This document shows, piece after piece, positions 52,972-62,001 of a stretch of DNA of 64,000 bases. Origin of the DNA: Marinomonas foliarum (GTDB lineage Bacteria > Pseudomonadota > Gammaproteobacteria > Pseudomonadales > Marinomonadaceae); NCBI RefSeq assembly GCF_003337275.1, contig NZ_QPJQ01000003.1, forward strand, positions 1 to 64,000. Reading direction: 5' to 3'. Within the stretch, counting starts at the first letter, position 1; the number at the start of each line of letters is the position of its first letter. Below the pieces are notes generated by a model. It had not been told where the DNA came from, made no database searches, and worked only from the letters and a program-made list of their open reading frames with translations. The position numbers and the translations under genes were made by a program.

Positions 52972-53739
52972 ATGTCGAAAGTCCCGGCGTTAGAGCTCAT
53001 TGATATTCACAAAACGTTTGGTGATGTCGAGGTGTTAAAGGGTATTTCTTTAAAAGCCTATGATGGCGATGTCATTTCTATTTTGGGATCAAGTGGTTCA
53101 GGTAAAAGTACATTTTTACGCTGTGTGAACATGCTTGAAAATCCAACTCGCGGTGAAATTCTTTTTAACGGTAATAAGCTTGATTTGATTCAAGGTGAAT
53201 CCGACTTAGTGGCTAGCAATATGAAGCAACTTACTCAAATGCGCCAGCAAATTGGGTTTGTTTTCCAAAGCTTTAATTTGTGGCCGCATATGACCATTCT
53301 TCAGAACGTGATGGAAGGACCTCTACATGTTCTAAAGCGCCCTAAGCATGAAGTAGCAGAGTATGCTGAGCATTTATTGCGTAAGGTTGGTATCGCGGAG
53401 AAAAAGGATATGTATCCTAATCAGCTTTCGGGTGGTCAGCAGCAGCGTGTTGCTATCGCTAGAACATTGGCAATGGATCCGCAGGTGATATTGTTCGATG
53501 AACCAACTTCAGCGTTAGACCCTGAATTAGTGGGCGAAGTGCTTGGTGTGATGCGCAATTTAGCAGAAGAAGGTAGAACCATGCTGATTGTTACTCATGA
53601 AATGAATTTTGCTCGTGATGTTTCGAGCGAAGTTGTTTTCTTGCATCAGGGTGTGGTGGAAGAAAAGGGCACTCCAGATCAAGTGTTTGGAGCGCCAAAA
53701 TCAGAACGCTGTAAGGCTTTCTTATCCAGTGTGTTTTAA
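52972..53739 (+). CDS. aotP: Basic amino-acid ABC transporter, ATP-binding protein
   Basis: A 255-residue polar amino-acid transporter ATPase (HisP/AotP type). Walker A is GSSGSGKST (about residue 40-48), the Q-loop lies at FVFQSFNLW, the signature is [10 protein letters not shown] (about 158-167), Walker [15 protein letters not shown]. The start ATG has AGAAGG with suitable spacing. Binding-protein and two permease genes follow. Pseudomonas uses aotJQMOP for arginine/ornithine; here the order is P-J-Q-M with an ArgR-like gene before it. Histidine or lysine could also be a substrate. Confidence 0.9.
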   Translation: MSKVPALELIDIHKTFGDVEVLKGISLKAYDGDVISILGSSGSGKSTFLRCVNMLENPTRGEILFNGNKLDLIQGESDLVASNMKQLTQMRQQIGFVFQSFNLWPHMTILQNVMEGPLHVLKRPKHEVAEYAEHLLRKVGIAEKKDMYPNQLSGGQQQRVAIARTLAMDPQVILFDEPTSALDPELVGEVLGVMRNLAEEGRTMLIVTHEMNFARDVSSEVVFLHQGVVEEKGTPDQVFGAPKSERCKAFLSSVF

Positions 53740-53817
53740 GTTAACAGCACATTTAAGCGAACGAAAATATAAAATCAAAAATGATTATATAAGCAAATAT
53801 ACTAAGGGGATATTGCA

Positions 53818-54576
53818 ATGAAATTTAAAAAAATAGCATTGGGTTCAGCGTTATTGTTAGGCGCAGCGTTATCATCAGTTTCTGCACAAGCAGCTGATAA
53901 AGTTCGTTTTGTAACAGAAGGTGCATGGGCGCCATTCAACTTCATTGATTCAGCAGGTAAGCCTCAGGGTTTTGACGTGGATATTGCTCGTGCTTTGTGT
54001 GCAAAAATGGCTGCGGATTGTGAGATTCTAACGCAAGATTGGGATGGTCTTATTCCGGGCCTAAAAGTGCGTAAGTTCGATGCAATCATCGCATCTATGT
54101 CAATCACTGAAGATCGCTTGAAAGTTGTTGATTTTACTAATAAATATTACTCTGGTGGCTTGCGCTTCATGGGTCGTGTTGGCGAAACTTTTGACCTAGC
54201 GAACTTATCTGGCAAAACTATCGGTGCGCAGCGCGCGACTCTAGGTGCGCAGTATTTAGAAGATAACTTTGAAGGCAAAGCTGACCTTAAATTTTATGAT
54301 AACCAAGATAATGTTTATTTAGATCTAGTTTCTGGTCGTCTAGACATCGTTTTGTCTGATGAATTGCCTACTTACAACTGGCTGAAAACCTCTGAAAGCG
54401 GTTCTGCATTTGAGTTCAAAGGCGATGCGTTCATGAAGACGGATAACATTGCGATTGCCGTTCGTAAAAGCGACACGCAATTGAAAGAGAAGATCAACAA
54501 GGCGCTTGATGCGATTCTTGCTGACGGCACTTATCAGAAAATTAATGCTAAGTACTTCCCTTTCTCTATCTACTAA
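53818..54576 (+). CDS. aotJ: Basic amino-acid ABC transporter, substrate-binding protein
   Basis: A 252-residue periplasmic binding protein of family 3 (AotJ/ArgT/HisJ). A signal peptide (ALLLGAALSSVSAQA, cleavage near 25) is followed by VRFVTEGAWAPFNFIDSAG and the FDVDIARALCAKM binding-lobe segment; DWDGLIPGLKVRKFDAIIASMSIT is typical of arginine/lysine/ornithine binders. The start ATG has AAGGGG upstream. Two hairpins follow before the permease gene. Confidence 0.92.
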   Translation: MKFKKIALGSALLLGAALSSVSAQAADKVRFVTEGAWAPFNFIDSAGKPQGFDVDIARALCAKMAADCEILTQDWDGLIPGLKVRKFDAIIASMSITEDRLKVVDFTNKYYSGGLRFMGRVGETFDLANLSGKTIGAQRATLGAQYLEDNFEGKADLKFYDNQDNVYLDLVSGRLDIVLSDELPTYNWLKTSESGSAFEFKGDAFMKTDNIAIAVRKSDTQLKEKINKALDAILADGTYQKINAKYFPFSIY

Positions 54577-54585
54577 GTGGGTATT

Positions 54586-54623
54586 TCAAAGGGTTGTTAT
54601 TTGAGATTGTAATGACCCTTTGA
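54586..54623 (+). other. Intercistronic hairpin 1 after the aotJ-like gene
   Basis: tcaaagggt (54586-54594) and acccttTGA (54615-54623) are exact complements with a 20-base loop, 9 bases after the aotJ stop. There is no T-run, so mRNA stability or processing is the likelier role. Confidence 0.55.
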
Positions 54624-54650
54624 TGTGTTCGAGTGTTGATATTTCTTAGA

Positions 54651-54678
54651 GTTTCTTGGTGCTCCTGTACCAAGAAAC
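54651..54678 (+). other. Intercistronic hairpin 2 after the aotJ-like gene
   Basis: A perfect 10-bp stem (gtttcttggt/accaagaaac) with an 8-base loop, before the first permease gene, followed by a mixed tract (ttacttt). It may act as a partial terminator that favours binding protein over permease. Confidence 0.6.
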
Positions 54679-54707
54679 TTACTTTAAGCTTACTCTGAGA
54701 AAAAACT

Positions 54708-55397
54708 ATGATTGATCTTCATGGGTTCGGTGATCAGCTGTTACAAGGTGCTGTTGTTACCTTAGAGCTAGCCTTGTCTTCGCTGTTCGTCGGTCTTATT
54801 TTAGGATTGCTAGGCGCGTCTGCAAAATTATCTTCTGTACGTGCTTTTCGGTGGATAGCTAATGGCTATACAACCATTATTCGCGGCATTCCTGAACTCC
54901 TAACGGTACTTATCATTTATTTTGGCGCTACCAGTGTCTTGATGGCCATAGCTGGATTATTTGGTTATGACGAGTACATTGAGGTTGGCGCATTTGCTGC
55001 TGGCGTAACAGCGTTGGGACTAACGTTTGGAGCCTATGCCACTGAGGTATTTCGTGGTGCGTTACAATCCATTCCAAAAGGGCAGCATGAAGCGGCCACT
55101 GCATTAGGAATGGGGCCTATTAGAAAGCTTTACCGTATTATTTTGCCGCAGGTATGGCGAATTGCTTTGCCTGGGCTTGGGAATTTGTTTTTGGTTCTGC
55201 TAAAAGACACTGCATTAGTCTCCGTTGTTGGGTTGGACGATATTATGCGAAAAGCCAATATCGCAGTGAGTAGTACCAAAGAAGCATTTTTGTTTTATTT
55301 GGTAGCGGCATTTATGTATTTGGCTTTGACCATTATCTCTATGGTGTTCGTTTCTTTTATGGAAAAACGAGCCAGTCGCGGATTAACAAGGGGATAA
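54708..55397 (+). CDS. aotQ: Basic amino-acid ABC transporter, permease protein (Q subunit)
   Basis: A 229-residue HisQ/AotQ-type permease with five to six membrane segments. The EAA docking loop is HEAATALGMGPIRKLYRIILP (about residue 128-148) and GIPELLTVLIIYF lies near 60. The start ATG has only a weak GAG site; the upstream hairpins may set its level. It ends just before aotM. Confidence 0.92.
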   Translation: MIDLHGFGDQLLQGAVVTLELALSSLFVGLILGLLGASAKLSSVRAFRWIANGYTTIIRGIPELLTVLIIYFGATSVLMAIAGLFGYDEYIEVGAFAAGVTALGLTFGAYATEVFRGALQSIPKGQHEAATALGMGPIRKLYRIILPQVWRIALPGLGNLFLVLLKDTALVSVVGLDDIMRKANIAVSSTKEAFLFYLVAAFMYLALTIISMVFVSFMEKRASRGLTRG

Positions 55398-55400
55398 TGT

Positions 55401-56111
55401 ATGGACTTTTCGGTTGTTATTGAATATTTCCCGCGTTTGTTAGAAGGAGCTTGGGTTAGCCTTCAGTTAGTGATGATCTCTATCATACTGGGTGGTATTT
55501 TTGCTTTGCCAATTGCACTAGCAAGGATTTCACCCATAGGATGGATCAGAGCTATCCCTTTTGCGTATATCTTTTTCTTTCGTGGTACTCCGCTGCTAGT
55601 GCAGATATTTTTGGTGTATTATGGCGCTTCGCAATTTGATGCAGTACGAGAGAGCTTCTTATGGCCGGTACTGAAGGAACCATTTTGGTGTGCCATCATT
55701 GCTTTTACATTGAATACGTCTGCCTATACGGCTGAAATCTTCCGTGGTGCGATTCAGGCTATTCCGCATGGGGAAGTTGAAGCATGTAAAGTTATTGGTA
55801 TGACGAAGACTCAGATGTATCGACGGGTTTTACTGCCTCGTGCTTTTGGTATCGTTTTACCTGCTTACGGCAATGAGATTATCTTGATGCTAAAAGGCAG
55901 TGCTTTGGCGAGTACGATTACCATTCTGGATTTAACTGGGATGGCGCGAACTATCATCGCAAGAACCTATACACCTATGGAAATCTTTATAGCGGCAGGG
56001 GTTATTTATTTGGTGATTAGTATTGTGATTATTGCGATCTTTCGTCAAATTGAATTGCGTCAAAATCGTTACCTAGGAACCTTATCGATTAAGGTGCCAG
56101 ACAAAGGTTGA
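55401..56111 (+). CDS. aotM: Basic amino-acid ABC transporter, permease protein (M subunit)
   Basis: A 236-residue HisM/AotM-type permease paired with the Q subunit. Membrane segments are typical; FRGTPLLVQIFLVYYGASQF is at about residues 57-76 and the EAA loop VEACKVIGMTKTQMYRRVLLP at 130-150. It begins three bases after the Q gene with AAGGGGATA nearby, and the operon ends in a palindromic terminator shared with glnK. Confidence 0.92.
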   Translation: MDFSVVIEYFPRLLEGAWVSLQLVMISIILGGIFALPIALARISPIGWIRAIPFAYIFFFRGTPLLVQIFLVYYGASQFDAVRESFLWPVLKEPFWCAIIAFTLNTSAYTAEIFRGAIQAIPHGEVEACKVIGMTKTQMYRRVLLPRAFGIVLPAYGNEIILMLKGSALASTITILDLTGMARTIIARTYTPMEIFIAAGVIYLVISIVIIAIFRQIELRQNRYLGTLSIKVPDKG

Positions 56112-56119
56112 TAGATTGT

Positions 56120-56161
56120 TGAATATAAAAAAAGAGGCCTAGGCCTCTTTTTTTATATTCA
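56120..56161. terminator. 42-bp perfect palindrome, shared terminator of aotM and glnK
   Basis: The arms either side of 56140/56141 are exact reverse complements over 21 bases each, with no spacer (centre aggcct). A-run and T-run flank the aggcct core, so RNA from either strand ends in a stem followed by U-rich sequence. It lies between convergent genes. Confidence 0.93.
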
Positions 56162-56168
56162 CTCATAA

Positions 56169-56555
<387 letters not shown>

Positions 56556-56635
56556 CTATTGTAAAAGTCGCCACTGGCTCGATGATTATGATCTACATTT
56601 AGTGAACCTATGTTCCTTAATATAAGGTGCTGAAA

Positions 56636-57004
56636 ATGGAAACAATAGCATCAAGTGATCGTTTTACGTTTGGTTCAGAGTCGTTCTTTACCGATGTTAC
56701 AGATCTGCTTTTTCATAAAGAAGGTGTTCAGCTTACGAGTGTGTCGGCTCCGCAAAGTGTTGCTTGTTATCAAACTAAGGGATTAGAAAAAAACTTTCGG
56801 CTGCGACTGGTATTAATTCCACTGATGAATGGCCGTTTATTAGGGCGATTGTCTTGGCTAGATGGGCAAGGGGTTGATCATGTTTGTTGTTACGTAAATG
56901 AGGCGTTTGATTGTGTAATAAGGAAATCGGATGGCGTCTGGATTAAGCAAGCGAAGAGTGCGGAAAAGGTATGTCTGCAGTGTTTTGTCAAGTTAGATAA
57001 ATGA
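56636..57004 (+). CDS. Conserved-looking protein of unknown function
   Basis: A 122-residue protein that I do not recognise. It has no signal peptide or membrane segment. The middle (LRLVLIPLMNGRLLGRLSWLDGQ, about 55-78) looks like a beta-rich core, and there are five cysteines, several in the last third (HVCCYVNEAFDC; VCLQCF). The start ATG at 56636 follows AAGGTG at six bases. It lies between glnK (divergent) and hemE (convergent). It is not a shadow of another gene, since it is the only open frame there. Confidence 0.6.
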   Translation: METIASSDRFTFGSESFFTDVTDLLFHKEGVQLTSVSAPQSVACYQTKGLEKNFRLRLVLIPLMNGRLLGRLSWLDGQGVDHVCCYVNEAFDCVIRKSDGVWIKQAKSAEKVCLQCFVKLDK

Positions 57005-57007
57005 ACT

Positions 57008-57038
57008 ACTGTGAGCCCAACAATAAAAGGCTCACAGT
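57008..57038. terminator. Hairpin between the unknown gene and hemE
   Basis: A perfect 10-bp stem (actgtgagcc/ggctcacagt) with an 11-base loop lies between convergent genes. No T-run on either strand; probable 3'-end structure. Confidence 0.55.
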
Positions 57039-57051
57039 GAGGACGTGAATA

Positions 57052-58152
57052 TTAAAGGCCGTTTAATGAATCTAGGTCGTCGAATTTAGGTTCGTGGTAC
57101 TTTCTCCCTAGTTCGTGGACAGCATCGATTAAATATTTAGGGTGATCTGGGTTCACGAACTGGTGAATGCCATGGCCAAGGTTAAACACATGTCCGCTGC
57201 CGGTGCCGAAGCCCGACAACACGTTTTCTACTTCACGCTCTATTACCTCTTTGCCTGCATATAAAACGCAAGGGTCAATATTACCCTGTAGAGCAACGCT
57301 ATGACCGACGCGAGCACGGGCTTCTGATATGTCTGTTGTCCAGTCCAAACCTAGGGCATCGGCACCAGTTGCAGCTATGTTTTCTAGCCATTGGCCGCCA
57401 TTTTTAGTGAATAGAATGACAGGGATTTTTCTGCCTTCATGCTCACGAATTAAGCCATCCAGAATCTCTTTCATATAAAGCAATGAGAACTGCTGATACA
57501 TTGGTCCGCTTAACACGCCACCCCATGTGTCGAAAATCTGTAAAGCTTGAGCCCCCGCTAAGACTTGACCATTAAGGTAAGCGATAACCGATTTCGCAAT
57601 TTTGCTAAGTAGGGCGTGTAGGGTTTCTGGCGAACGGTACATCATGGCTTTGATGTGACGGAAGTCTTTGCTGGAACCGCCTTCTACCATGTAGGTTGCC
57701 AATGTCCATGGGCTACCAGAGAAACCAATTAGAGGTACATCCCCATTTAAAGCATGACGAATCGTCGTCACTGCTTTCATTACATAATCTAGGTCACTGG
57801 CAGTGGTTACTGGAATTGCATCAACATCAGCTTGGCTGCGGATGGTGTGTTTGAACTTAGGACCTTCGCCTGTTTCAAAATACAGACCCAAGCCCATTGC
57901 ATCAGGGATAGTAAGAATGTCTGAGAACAAAATAGCAGCGTCTAAATCGTATCGCTTCAATGGTTGAAGTGTCACTTCGCACGCGAATGCATCGTTTTTG
58001 CAAAGGCTTAAGAAGTCGCCAGCTGTTGCACGACTTGCACGGTATTCTGGTAAGTAGCGTCCTGCCTGTCTCATCATCCACACAGGCGTTGTATCGACAG
58101 GTTGTTTGAGTAATGCGCGCAAAAAGCGGTCATTTTTTAGCTCAGGAAACAT
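57052..58152 (-). CDS. hemE: Uroporphyrinogen decarboxylase
   Basis: A 366-residue enzyme of heme synthesis that decarboxylates the four acetate side chains of uroporphyrinogen III. Signatures are [16 protein letters not shown] near the N-terminus, [32 protein letters not shown] and [15 protein letters not shown] near the C-terminus. Length is normal (354 in E. coli). The start ATG has GGAGAG upstream. It is a single gene by layout; the DUF2927-like/NUDIX pair lies upstream on the same strand. Confidence 0.97.
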   Translation of the reverse strand: MFPELKNDRFLRALLKQPVDTTPVWMMRQAGRYLPEYRASRATAGDFLSLCKNDAFACEVTLQPLKRYDLDAAILFSDILTIPDAMGLGLYFETGEGPKFKHTIRSQADVDAIPVTTASDLDYVMKAVTTIRHALNGDVPLIGFSGSPWTLATYMVEGGSSKDFRHIKAMMYRSPETLHALLSKIAKSVIAYLNGQVLAGAQALQIFDTWGGVLSGPMYQQFSLLYMKEILDGLIREHEGRKIPVILFTKNGGQWLENIAATGADALGLDWTTDISEARARVGHSVALQGNIDPCVLYAGKEVIEREVENVLSGFGTGSGHVFNLGHGIHQFVNPDHPKYLIDAVHELGRKYHEPKFDDLDSLNGL

Positions 58153-58317
58153 TAGGACTCTCCAGTATGAATTTTCAGTTGGCGCATTTTACCTAAGTTG
58201 GACAGGAAAAGCAGAGTGAATAAGCACAATTTATGAGAAGGCGGCTGAAAAGGCCAATAATATTGATCTATGGCAGGGTTTGTTTTTGTCCATGAGATTG
58301 GCGAATTATAAGACACA

Positions 58318-59100
58318 TTAATCACCTAAATAGGTTTTAAGGCTGTGCTTCTGAACTCGCTGAGCTGCATTTTCTATGTCTTTGTTGGCGTGTAGCTCTG
58401 CTAATAGTTTAGGGAATGCTGCCCTTGTTTGTGTCACATCCATTCCCGGTTTAAGGTGAGGGGAATAGAGCGCTTTAAGTAATAAATAATCTAACGGGCT
58501 AAGGTAAGAATCGATGCTGACATCATTGAAAATGGATGGAAATACATCATTTGAATCATTAGGAAGGCCCAGTAGTTGGGTGATTTCTTCGACAATGCAA
58601 TCTAAAAAGCGCGCTTTTATACGAGCATAATCGACCGGAATAATAATGCTTCCTCTGGTTATCTCGTAGTTCCTATTACGGCGAAAATTTCCTAAACAAA
58701 TCGCTTCATTCAGTGCTGTGCGAATTTTTTCTGGGTCGCCTATGTATTGTCTTACTTTGTTTTCCAAATTGTCATAGTTGGTAAAAATGACAAAAATATT
58801 GGCTTGCTTAGGATCATCGGTGAAGTCGATAGACAACCCAGTTATGTAGGAGAGGTGCTGGGCATGAACACTAAGTAGTTCTTTTTGTAGATTGGCATCA
58901 CCGCTGTCGCTTTCAAAAAACAGTTTGATGGGGGTGGCCCAGCGGATGAGCTTAGGGTGTTTGGTTTCTTTGTATTCACGCTCTAAGGCAATTTTCATGA
59001 AACTGTCTTGTATATACGCGTCATTTTGCCAACGCTCTTCGCCTAGTGCGAACGAGGAAGCAAGCATGGAGAGGAAGCAAAGAATACTACAGCGGATCAT
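58318..59100 (-). CDS. Secreted DUF2927-like protein
   Basis: A 260-residue protein with an N-terminal signal peptide (residues 1-19, SMLASSFALG-EE). The remainder resembles the DUF2927 family: a KLIRWATPIKLFFES strand near 48-62, a central domain, and VEEITQLLGLPNDSNDVFPSIFND (about 170-193), which looks like a damaged or altered metalloprotease-type segment lacking the HExxH order. Function unknown. The ATG is inside the last codons of the NUDIX gene (14-base overlap), so the two are translationally coupled. Confidence 0.75.
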   Translation of the reverse strand: MIRCSILCFLSMLASSFALGEERWQNDAYIQDSFMKIALEREYKETKHPKLIRWATPIKLFFESDSGDANLQKELLSVHAQHLSYITGLSIDFTDDPKQANIFVIFTNYDNLENKVRQYIGDPEKIRTALNEAICLGNFRRNRNYEITRGSIIIPVDYARIKARFLDCIVEEITQLLGLPNDSNDVFPSIFNDVSIDSYLSPLDYLLLKALYSPHLKPGMDVTQTRAAFPKLLAELHANKDIENAAQRVQKHSLKTYLGD

Positions 59101-59623
59101 CAGGCTTAGGCTGAGTTAATTTATTGGCGTAGTGTTTTAGTGCGCTGAGTGAGTCTGGAGTAAAGGGTAGTTCGCCAGTGTTACCTATAATACTATCCAT
59201 GCTCATTTCATGGACTGAAGCGACTTCCTTAGGTTGTAAAGTTAGCTCGCCATGTATTGCCGCATCATAGTGGCAGGTAAAAATCTTGCCCCATATCTTG
59301 AAGCCTTCACCTTCTGTGAAAAAGACCCCTTGGCTTTCAAGTGGAGCATCAAAGCCTAGCTCTTCTTGCAATTCCCTGTGCGCAGAATCAATGTAGGATT
59401 CTCCCTTTTCGACCACGCCCCCCGTGGTTACACCGTAGAATCCTGGGCAAAACGCTTTGTTATCGGTTCTTTTTTGAACGAGTAAATTGCCTGCTTGGTT
59501 GAATACCAAGATGTAAGTAACACGATGGTAGTCTCTGCCAAAGTTCATTAAGTGTCTTGGCACATCACCAATGACCTTGTTACTTCTGTCGACTAAGGTA
59601 ATGACTTCGTCATTTACAGGCAT
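59087..59623 (-). CDS. NUDIX hydrolase, YfcD-like
   Basis: A 178-residue NUDIX protein. The box is GGVVEKGESYIDSAHRELQEELGF (residues about 68-91, intact GX5EX7REUXEEXGU pattern). The N-terminal ITLVDRSNKVIGDVPRHLMN segment and the overall length match the YfcD group, related to isopentenyl-diphosphate isomerase but with unknown substrate. The start ATG at 59623 has a weak ribosome site. The overlap with the DUF2927-like gene suggests an operon. Confidence 0.88.
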   Translation of the reverse strand: MPVNDEVITLVDRSNKVIGDVPRHLMNFGRDYHRVTYILVFNQAGNLLVQKRTDNKAFCPGFYGVTTGGVVEKGESYIDSAHRELQEELGFDAPLESQGVFFTEGEGFKIWGKIFTCHYDAAIHGELTLQPKEVASVHEMSMDSIIGNTGELPFTPDSLSALKHYANKLTQPKPDDPL

Positions 59624-59873
59624 AAAATACTCTATTTAAAAGTGAATATAGTAGAAAACGAAAGGGTATCGGCATTTGTCTTGAAAGAAAAGCCTTCTAA
59701 CGAGTTAAGAAAGTAAACGATTCAGTGTTGAGAGAGTATAAAAAAAGCGACCTGTTTTTATACATTTTATGCGGCTACAAAGATTACGGGTGATCACGTG
59801 TGTAAAAACAGTATGATTAAAACGTATTATAGGCTTATCTTGTGAAAAAAATGATAGGAAAAGTTGGTGAAAT
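59624..59873. other. Divergent region between the NUDIX gene and astE
   Basis: 250 bases, A/T-rich, with no gene I can support and no clear operator. It should hold the promoters of both directions. Confidence 0.4.
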
Positions 59874-60890
59874 ATGTCCATTTTGAACAATGATTTTTTA
59901 GCTTTTACACTCGAAAATCAAGATGCTGTAGCACCGTTTCAGTTCACTTTTCCAAGTGGTGTGGGCTTTGTTGAAGATACCGGTATTTTACGCCTTGAAC
60001 CTAAGCATAGAAGTCGCATTAGCCTTGTGTTATCGGTTGGAGTTCATGGTAATGAGACTGGGCCAATTGAGCTGGTGAACAACTTGGTCGCAGCTGTTTT
60101 AGACGGTCGAATTTCATTGAAAATAAGGTTGTTGGTATTAATTGGCAATCCTGTGGCGGCAAACTTAGCTAAGCGTTTTTGTGACGTAAACCTTAACCGT
60201 CTTTTTAATGGTGGTTGGAAGAATTACGAAGGCTTTGAAGCCCGGAGGGCTCAGCGTCTAGAGCAGGCAATTAGTGATTTTTATGCGATTTCTGATAATG
60301 AAGTAGAGTGTGTAAAGTTACATTATGATTTGCATACTGCAATTCGCGGCTCAATGCATGAAAAATTTGTGGTTTACCCTTATGTCAAAAATGCGGTGTA
60401 TAACAAAGAGCAACTCGCATTCTTATCTGCCAGTGGTATTAACGCTGTATTGCTGTCACATCAACCGACCACAACCTTTTCATACTATAGCTATGTGGAG
60501 CACGGTGCTCATGCTTTTACAGTAGAGCTTGGGAAAGTATATCCTTTTGGTGAGAATGATTTGTCGCGTTTTGCCGACCTAGATGCCAGCTTAATATTAT
60601 TACTAGAAAAGGGTGATTTTGCGGAGTCTTCTTTAGCTGATTTGCAGGTATTTCGTGTATTGGATAGCTTGGTGAAAGACGACGACAGCTATGAGCTCTC
60701 TATCGATAATGAGGTAAAGAATTTTACTCAGTTTGAAGAAGGCCATCGCATGGCTCATTCGAAGAAGAGTGCTTATTATATAAAGCAAACAGGTGATGCC
60801 ATCGTATTCCCCAACACGAACCTTCCGATTGGGCAGCGTGCTGGTTTGATGGTACGACCAGTAGCACTGGACGATTTACAGCTTAATTGA
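59874..60890 (+). CDS. astE: Succinylglutamate desuccinylase
   Basis: A 338-residue zinc carboxypeptidase-like enzyme of the AstE/AspA family that splits N-succinylglutamate to glutamate and succinate, the last step of the ammonia-producing arginine (AST) pathway. The zinc-binding HGNETGPIEL (about residue 58-67) and YDLHTAIRGS near 150 are present, with DVNLNRLFNGGW. Length fits (E. coli 322). The other ast genes (astA, B, D) are absent from the window, although argD/astC and gdhB are about 13 kb away. A strong terminator follows. Confidence 0.92.
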   Translation: MSILNNDFLAFTLENQDAVAPFQFTFPSGVGFVEDTGILRLEPKHRSRISLVLSVGVHGNETGPIELVNNLVAAVLDGRISLKIRLLVLIGNPVAANLAKRFCDVNLNRLFNGGWKNYEGFEARRAQRLEQAISDFYAISDNEVECVKLHYDLHTAIRGSMHEKFVVYPYVKNAVYNKEQLAFLSASGINAVLLSHQPTTTFSYYSYVEHGAHAFTVELGKVYPFGENDLSRFADLDASLILLLEKGDFAESSLADLQVFRVLDSLVKDDDSYELSIDNEVKNFTQFEEGHRMAHSKKSAYYIKQTGDAIVFPNTNLPIGQRAGLMVRPVALDDLQLN

Positions 60891-60907
60891 GCTATGCTCA
60901 TGGCGTG

Positions 60908-60951
60908 TAAAAAAAGAGATTTAAGCCAAACTGCTTGAATCTCTTTTTTTT
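60908..60951 (+). terminator. astE terminator
   Basis: aaaaaagagatt/aatctctttttt with inner taagc/gctt pairing, followed by further Ts; 18 bases after astE. The symmetry could also stop transcription from the other direction. Confidence 0.88.
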
Positions 60952-60960
60952 ATATCGTAT

Positions 60961-60975
60961 TGTTACGTTATAACA
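60961..60975. promoter_or_regulatory. Zur box upstream of znuA
   Basis: TGTTACGTTATAACA keeps both TGTTA and TAACA half-sites of the remembered Zur consensus TGTTATANTATAACA. It lies 21 bases before the znuA start. Zinc-loaded Zur bound here should repress znuA. Confidence 0.65.
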
Positions 60976-60996
60976 TTAATTAAGTGGTAGTAAATA

Positions 60997-61989
60997 ATGA
61001 ACAAACTTCTTCTTGCCTTAGGTGTATCTGCTCTATCTCCCTTAGCATTAGCTAAACCTGTTATTGCCACCAGTATTAAGCCTGTTTCTATGGTAGTGGC
61101 AGCAATCGCTGGTGATAAAGCGGATATACAGCAGATCGTATCTAGTACGGCATCGCCGCATGATTTTGCAATGCGTCCTTCGGATCTCAAAAAAATATTG
61201 AAAGCAGATACTGTCGTTTGGGTAGGTGAGTCTTTAGAACGCTTTTTAGAAAAACCACTTGAAAATGCAGGCAAAGAAGACTCGTCAATCGAGTGGTTAG
61301 CATTAGATGGTATGGCATTGCATAACTTCGCTAAAGAACATCATCATGATGAGGACGAAGCAGAAAAGTCTCATGATGATCATGACCACGAAGCGCATGA
61401 TGATCATGATCACGAAGAGCATGGTGATCACGAAGGACACGAAGGACACGAAGGACACGAAGGACATCATCATGATGGCGTAGATCCACATGTTTGGCTA
61501 TCACCTGATAACGCTAGAGTATTGGCAAAAGCTGTCACAGCTCGTTTGGTGTCATTAGATTCGGCGAATGCTGAGTATTACAAAGAGAACTTGGCGTCCT
61601 TTGAGAAAGGTTTGAGTGCGAAAGATGCAGAAATTCGCAAAGCACTCAACAAGGTCAATAAAGTTCCTTATATTGTATTCCATGATGGCTATAGTTACTT
61701 TGAGCAGCATTATGGTTTGAGCCACGCTGGCGAAATTACCGTCAGCCCAGAGCGTAAACCAGGCGCGAAAAAGGTTGCTGAGATCCGTCATGAAATCCAA
61801 GAGCACAAAGTGCAGTGTGTGTTTAGTGAGCCGCAATTTAGTCCCGCAATAGTGAAAACCTTACTTGATGGTACTGATGTAAAAACAGCACCTTTGGATC
61901 CATTAGGTAGCAAAGTGAAGATGGGGACAAATGCTTATTTTTCATTCTTAGACAGCTTAAGCGGTCAATTTCTTAGCTGCTTAGGATAA
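60997..61989 (+). CDS. znuA: Zinc ABC transporter substrate-binding protein ZnuA
   Basis: A 330-residue periplasmic zinc-binding protein. Signal peptide (residues 1-19, LGVSALSPLALA), then ATSIKPVSMVVAAIAG; zinc ligand candidates are SPHDFAMRPSD (about 51-60), HVWLSPDNAR (about 165-174) and FHDGYSYFEQHY (about 228-239). A long His/Asp/Glu-rich loop (about 112-163) holds tandem repeats, as in E. coli ZnuA. A Zur box lies just upstream. znuB and znuC are not adjacent, which is unusual. The ribosome site is weak (aagtgg). Confidence 0.95.
   Translation: MNKLLLALGVSALSPLALAKPVIATSIKPVSMVVAAIAGDKADIQQIVSSTASPHDFAMRPSDLKKILKADTVVWVGESLERFLEKPLENAGKEDSSIEWLALDGMALHNFAKEHHHDEDEAEKSHDDHDHEAHDDHDHEEHGDHEGHEGHEGHEGHHHDGVDPHVWLSPDNARVLAKAVTARLVSLDSANAEYYKENLASFEKGLSAKDAEIRKALNKVNKVPYIVFHDGYSYFEQHYGLSHAGEITVSPERKPGAKKVAEIRHEIQEHKVQCVFSEPQFSPAIVKTLLDGTDVKTAPLDPLGSKVKMGTNAYFSFLDSLSGQFLSCLG
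61372..61467 (+). repeat. In-frame tandem repeats in the ZnuA histidine loop
   Basis: Two 24-bp units (61372-61395 and 61396-61419, starting catgatgatcatga) are followed by four 9-bp units (gaaggacac, 61432-61467, last with one change) coding for repeated His-Glu-Gly. All units are multiples of three, so copy-number change keeps the frame. Confidence 0.9.
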
Positions 61990-62001
61990 TTCTTCTGCGT
62001 T

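Noticed and set aside
59705..59890. 61-residue minus-strand frame before astE
   Set aside because: Overlaps the astE start and shows no coding features.
60963..61274. 103-residue open frame on the minus strand opposite znuA
   Set aside because: It is fully antisense to a well-supported gene, has no ribosome site and covers the Zur box; it is a shadow frame.
61372..61467. Tandem repeats considered as a possible CRISPR-like or mobile element
   Set aside because: Units are 9 and 24 bp, contiguous, in frame and inside znuA; no spacers or cas genes.
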